A stretch of DNA of 64,000 nt from Eonycteris spelaea. Taxonomy: Eukaryota > Chordata > Mammalia > Chiroptera > Pteropodidae. Position 1 is the stretch's first letter; each line of letters starts with the position of its first letter. The notes beneath the pieces are model-generated. The model was not told the origin of the DNA. It did not search any database and saw nothing but the letters and a program-made list of their open reading frames with translations. Made by a program: the position numbers and the translations under genes. The stretch is taken from the NCBI GenBank assembly GCA_003508835.1, contig PUFA01000027.1, positions 3,844,001 through 3,908,000 on the forward strand, in the 5' to 3' direction. This document shows positions 58,986-64,000 of this stretch, one piece after another.

Positions 58986-59918
58986 TTTTTTCTTTTTTGA
59001 GCTTATTGGTGCCCAAAGAGTTTATGTTGAAATAAAAAGCATTACCAAACAATAAATGAATAGTTGTAGATTTGTACCATATGTTAAATGACAAAACAAC
59101 TCTGGTAGGCTCAAACTCTCTGTATACTGTTATTCTTTATATTTACTCTAGTTCCCTTACATTATTTCACATGTACCTATCCTATAATATTGAGTCTGCT
59201 GAATGGCAGCTTTGTATATTTGGCTGAAGCACAGACTAGAGCACAACTGCCTGGTAGACTAATTAGCTGGTAAGGGAAGTAGGGTCAAATCTTTACTTCG
59301 AGCATTCTCCTCTAGACCAGAGAGAGTTACATATATCTGGAGCCTCTATGTGTACTTGCCTTATCAGTCAGGACTTGCGAGCTGTCAGGAAAAGGTCAGG
59401 AAAAAGACATAGTTATTAACAGTCATCTTTCATATTTAACTGCTTATTAAATGGAGAGCTTGTCTTTGTCACATCTCTGGACTAGACTATGACCGAAGCT
59501 AGAAGTAGAAAATGGAGTTACTCCAGTACCATCCTAACTATCTTAATGCAAATTAATACTTTAGTAAAAAGTAAAAAATATCAGGATAAATTTTAAACTG
59601 GATGAGGTGTCATAACAATAGTCATGACAACCAGGATAGCAATAGTTTTGGTAGGGAAGTGGTGCATTTTAGTTTTGTAGATAGAATATTGAATCTGGTC
59701 AAGAGTTTTTAGTACTTGACTCTGTTCACAGATTTGCTGTATTACCTTTGTCATTTCATAGTTCCTTAGTTTCTCCATCTTTCAAAAAAAAATGTGCTTC
59801 AGAGCCATTTGGTAGAAAGTATTTCATGAACAATTAAACCTGGCAAAACCTTTGGATCTTACAGAAATAAATCTAAACCCGAAAGAATTTTTGGTCTTAT
59901 AAGGTGAAAAGGTAGGGC

Positions 59919-60649
59919 TGCCAACAAATGGCACTCCCCAAAATACCAACAAAAACATTCCTGAGCTTCAGGGCACAGCTGGCTTCATGAAGGCCTTGCA
60001 TCCTGGTTTTCTCAGTTTCTATCTGTAGCTAGTCTCGGCGTTCAGGTTTGCGCCAGGGTACAGACTCATGGAGATTCTATCGATAGCCTGTAATTTTTGT
60101 TGGTGGCTATGGGCTAGGCCAGTCTTCCACAAAATCTGCTCCCTCTGTCTCTCCTCCCTTTACTGTTTAAAGGTCTTAGGAAGTTCCGTTTGGCCTTCGG
60201 TCTCTCCTTGACCAAACTTTAGTAGAGTTCTCCTGAGCAGGCCCCATCCTTGGGCGTGTCCTTCAAGAGCCCAGTTTTAGCAAGAACCCTGTCAAATTGG
60301 TTTAGCCAGAATCCTCCCCCCTATCTGATCACCTTTGATATCTGATCATGTTCCTTGTCTCCACCATCCTTCAGGTAATATCTAATCACCCAAACTGCCT
60401 TTAGTAAGAATCCTGTTAAGTCATTATAGCAAAGAATTACCCTACCCTCTTAGTAATTCTATCCATTGACCTCCAACTATGCTCCTTAGCTCTAAATTTC
60501 CACTTTTCTTTGTTGTATTCAAAATTGAGCCTAATCTCTCTCCCCTACTGCAAAACCCTATTACAGTGGTCTGTGTATCTATTGTAATAGTCCCTAATAA
60601 AGCCTGCCTTACCGTTTTAGCAAGTGACTTGAATAATTTTTTTTTAACA
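59919..60649 (+). mobile_element. Endogenous retroviral LTR, plus strand
   Basis: About 730 bp starting TGCCAACAAATGG and ending AATTTTTTTTTAACA, obeying the TG...CA rule. Its 3' part has an AATAAA signal (at about 60596, in CCCTAATAAAGCCTGCCTTA) followed by a short U5-like segment with CGTTTTAGCAAGTGACTTG. The internal 'gttttagcaagaaccctgt' and 'tttagtaagaatcctgtt' words repeat in a degenerate way. No 5-bp duplication could be confirmed and no viral coding sequence is adjacent, so it is probably a solo LTR. Confidence 0.6.
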
Positions 60650-61439
60650 CCTTGCTCTCCTGTTTTCTTGTGTTTCTGAGGCTGTTATTCTTCCATAATA
60701 ATTCCAGTAATAGATTAGATCATGCAAATAAGGTTAACTTTATAACTTGAACAATAAAAATTTTTGGTTAAGAAATTCATGTAGCTATCTTGTTTTTAGG
60801 ATGGCCTATTAACTTGGTTCACTTCCAAATAGGATTTTTCGTTTTTGGTTTTTCTTTAGGTAACTTTTTTTTGGTCAGTTGAAACTTTAAAATCATTACA
60901 GAACAAGGGGGAGAAAGTGGAAGGAGCGAGAAGACATTTCTTCAGTCCACTGTTTTTTTAGGGTACACAGACCTCTTTGTTTTTGGTTTTCTACCATCTT
61001 AGGGGTACCATTTTATAATACTCTTCAATTTTTTTTTTTTGTGATAACCTTACTAGCTTCTGTCTTGTTATACTCCTCCAACAGCTTTTTTTGCATTTCA
61101 TTATAATTTAAATTTGCATAATTCCTGAAGTATTCTAGTTGTAAATAAAGATACCTTAACATGTCAGTGTTTTTAAAATGCATGGTAGTTCCTTTGCTGC
61201 TTTTCTGCTGTAGTATCTTTTCAGATGCTCAATCTCTAGTAATGGTGGTTTGTGTCAATGTACATTTTAGGAGATGAGTATATGTATATGCGCATTTATT
61301 TCCGTGGAGATAAGTGGCAGGGAATTTTTTGTCATCCTCTCTGCTTCTTTATACCAGTGTACTGTAATGGTTTATAGTTGCCATGTATTTAAAAAAAACA
61401 TATGCATGAAAAGAGATTTTAATAAAATTGATGATGTAT

Positions 61440-61600
61440 TCTTTAACAAGTATTTATTATGTACCCATTAGGTTCATGGCTTTGTTTAATGTATGATTTG
61501 GGGCCTCAGGAAACATCAGGATGTAGAAGAAGAGGTAAGAAAACTTAGAGCTATGATACAAGGCACTTGTGTTTGTTAAATGTCAGGAGTATCACCACTT
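61440..61600 (-). mobile_element. L2-like LINE terminus, antisense
   Basis: CTTTAACAAGTATTTATTAT, 'gtacccattaggttcatgg', then AGAGCTATGATACAAGGC resemble a decayed antisense L2 end. Confidence 0.4.
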
Positions 61601-61899
61601 AAGGAAAATTAAGATTTGAAAATAGAAGTTCAGAGGAGATTGTTGGAAAGGTCTTGTAGTTTATGGGCAGTTGTTGGCATTACTTAATTGAAGAGCTTTC
61701 ACTTTTTTGTAAAATATCTTGTTTATCTTTTTTCTTCATACTTTTACAAAATTTCCATAATTGAGGTAATAATGTTTTTAGCATCTCTCCATTTGAAAAT
61801 GGTTTTATCTGTGCAAGAATCCAAGCTGTATCATAGCTGACCAAAATTAAAAGCTCAAGTCCGGTTAAAAGTTGTTTAAAATTTTTTTATTGGACATGT

Positions 61900-62560
61900 A
61901 ATTGTCTATTATCTTTAAAATACTTTTTACATAATTGGGTCCAATGAGGAGAGGACAACTACATAGTAATTTGAATAGGAAAGTTTAATATCAGCAATTC
62001 GAAACTATAACAGGAGGTTGGGATAATAAGACACTGGCTAGGAAGAAGTGAAGAGAACTCTAGTGAATAGGAATAACAGAAACGGAGCATCCACTACCCT
62101 CAGGACTGAGAGAGAGCTCAGGAAGATGGCCCTCCCTCCGCCTCAGCTGAGATCTAGACCTCGTTGAAGAGGGCACAGCCATAGCTCGCTGGATAGCAGA
62201 GAGGTTGCTGTGGTACCCTGCTGGCAGAATTTGCTAGGCATCTGCCATTTGGAACTTGCCAGAAATGAGCTAAGGATGCTGATGAAAGCTGTTCGCAGGG
62301 AGGTGTTTCACTGGAGGTATCTGAGGGGGTGACCAGGGGAGCTGTTGGCTGCTGGGTGCTGCTGGCCACGGGTCGCTGCAGGAGCTGTGAGTGTCGCAGG
62401 AACAGGTGCTGGAGAAAGTGAGGAGGCGAACCCTTTCCTGCTGCAGTGTTTCTCCGGTGCCCTCTAGTGACAAAGCTTAACATTGTGCCAGATAGTGAAG
62501 GAAAAATATTTAAAGGGCCCAGGTCCATTTCACAGAGCAGATTTTGGGTGAATTTGGAGC
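61900..62560 (+). repeat. Old interspersed repeat, family unassigned
   Basis: An ordered series typical of a known mammalian repeat: 'acatagtaatttgaataggaaagtttaatatcagcaattc', CTTTCCTGCTGCAGTGTTTC, TCCGGTGCCCTCTAGTGACA, GCTTAACATTGTGCCAGATA, 'aaatatttaaagggcccaggtccatttcacagagcag' and TTTGGAGCTGAGTGGC. The 124-codon minus-strand frame at 62154-62528 lies entirely in it and is not a gene. Confidence 0.6.
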
Positions 62561-63424
62561 TGAGTGGCTATGCCTTCATAATTAACACAAAAAATGAACA
62601 GCTGCCTTATTTTGCTCTGCTCTAGCAAATTGCAGTTATTCATCGTGAAATTTGTGATACCTCCTTCCAGTCTTTAACGTTTTGGTCATAGTACTCGTAC
62701 TCCATTCCGTATCAATAATATGCCTTTTAAAATTAGAAAATTGTCCATACTTATATTTTAAGCTTAACAAATAAATTTATATTATTCAAAAATAAGTGTT
62801 TTGATTTAATTACTAATTAATAGTTATCAATGTAAGTCATGCTGCCTTGCATAAAGAATTCTAATTCATATTACATTGGTGCTTAGAAAAACATCACTTG
62901 AGCTGAATCCACCCAGTGACACTAACTAGATTGGTAATATGCTTGTGTGTAATACTGGAAGTAATGCTTACACTTCCCTCGCCTAGTACACTGCAAGAAC
63001 GATACCTTGTGCAATGCAGCTATTAAAATGAAACGTTTCCTATGAAACGGTATTTACTGGGAAAATATTTTCTGCTGATTCAGTTTCTTTTAAAAAAACT
63101 ATTCTGAATTCATTATTGATTCCTAGGACGTTGCAAAGAAATATACAAGGGAATGGGTCTTAATCCTGCTCTGTTCAATGTTAGCATCTTGTATAACAGT
63201 ACAATATAAAAAAACCAAGTAATTGGCATTGTTTACAATCCACAGAGCTTATTCATATTTCACTAGTTATAAATGCAGTAGTGTGTGTGTATACATGCAC
63301 ACACTTGCAGGTGTGCACAAACCTATGCAGTATATGTGTAGCTCTTATAAATACCACTACGGTGAAGATGTAGATCTGGAACATCACCACAAGTCTGGTG
63401 CTATCCCTTTGTAGCCACACCCAA

Positions 63425-64000
63425 ACCATTCCTCCCCATCCCTGACCCCTGGCAGCCACTAATCCGGTCTCCATTATTCAGAATTTATATAGTTATAGAT
63501 AGAATGATACAATATAGGACTTTGGACATTTGCTTTTTCACTCAGTATAATTCCCTTGAGGTTCATCTAAATTGCTTTGTATATCAACAGCATATTCCTT
63601 TTTATTGCTGAGTACTATTTTGACATATAGATATATAACAATTGGTTTTACCATTGTTGTACCATTATTCAATATAGGACCATTAGGTAGTTTGTAGTTT
63701 TTAGCTATTATGAATAAAATTATGAACATTTGTGTACAGGCTTCTATATGAAAATGTCTTAATTTTTCTGAGGTAAGTCCCTAAGCACGATTACTGGGGT
63801 GTTTGGTAAGTCCATTTTGAAAAAGAATTGCCAAACTATTTTAGAGTTACTGAACCATTTTATATACCTACTTGTAACATATGATTGATCCAGTTTATCT
63901 ACATTCTCACCAGCATTTATTGTCACTACTTTTTATTTTAGTCATTTTGATAGGTGTGTAGTGATATTTCATTGTGTTTTAATTTGCATTTCCCTAATGA
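63425..64000 (-). mobile_element. L1 ORF2 C-terminal part, antisense, cut by window edge
   Basis: CAGCCACTAATCCGGTCTCC, TTCACTCAGTATAATTCCCT, 'attcctttttattgctgagtactattttg', 'ttctcaccagcatttattgtcac', and a final TTTAATTTGCATTTCCCTAA are the reverse complement of the last third of an old L1 ORF2. It continues beyond the right edge. Confidence 0.8.

Larger units (their letters stand above)
41372..64000 (+). other. SDHAF3: SDHAF3 intron 1 (5' part)
   Basis: Reading the rest of the window on the plus strand I found no segment encoding the second half of the family protein (the stretch beginning VYATAL in human), so the intron seems to run past the right edge. The orthologous mammalian gene has one large intron of tens of kilobases. 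The intron content here is almost entirely repeats and unrecognised AT-rich sequence. A diverged or short exon could have been missed by eye. Confidence 0.7.

Noticed and set aside
62154..62528. 124-codon minus-strand frame
   Set aside because: It lies completely within an old interspersed repeat of recognisable word order. The composition is GC-driven.
41372..64000. SDHAF3 exon 2 inside the window
   Set aside because: I looked for an acceptor followed by sequence coding for the conserved second half and found none. It probably lies beyond the right edge.

Overview
This is a 64-kb piece of a mammalian nuclear genome: AT-rich and gene-poor, with dense decayed interspersed repeats, microsatellites and a single clear protein-coding exon. 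Two SINEs derived from 5S rRNA (11.1 kb and 42.9 kb), LINE-1 ends of the type I associate with Laurasiatheria, and the absence of any abundant young tRNA-type SINE suggest a bat, most likely a fruit bat (Pteropodidae, where 5S-rRNA-derived SINEs have been described). The species call is an inference.

The gene is SDHAF3 (ACN9), which encodes a mitochondrial LYR-motif assembly factor for succinate dehydrogenase (complex II). Its CpG-island promoter lies at about 40.75-41.53 kb. Its first coding exon is 41198-41371 on the plus strand (58 codons), and it appears to end at a non-canonical GC splice donor. I did not find the second coding exon, so 41372-64000 is read as the 5' part of a large intron. 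In other mammals SDHAF3 lies next to DLX5/DLX6, so the 41 kb upstream would be DLX5-SDHAF3 intergenic DNA, a place where developmental enhancers could sit.

Layout. 0-12 kb: L1, L2, CR1/L3 and MaLR-like remnants, a 125-codon unrecognised minus-strand ORF at 4.8-5.2 kb, a 5'-truncated L1 with intact target-site duplications (10.3-10.9 kb), and a complete 5S-derived SINE with a perfect 13-bp duplication (11.1-11.4 kb). 12-35 kb: old repeats (L1, L2, MIR, MER5-like, a minus-strand LTR at 22.3 kb), plus an isolated GC-rich block at 16.8-17.6 kb holding a consensus splice donor. 35.37-37.64 kb: one L1 insertion with both ends and its duplication, lacking ORF1 and most of ORF2, with a 919-bp minus-strand retrocopy of an unidentified transcript inside its 5' UTR. 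38-40.3 kb: MIR and L2. 40.7-41.5 kb: SDHAF3 promoter and exon 1. 42-64 kb: intron with a second 5S-derived SINE that carries a 43-bp insert apparently copied from an L1M 650 bp away, several L1, L2 and MIR remnants, a plus-strand LTR at 59.9-60.6 kb, and an antisense L1 running off the right edge.

Repeat assignments were made by eye from remembered family consensus features. Their boundaries are approximate unless target-site duplications are given.
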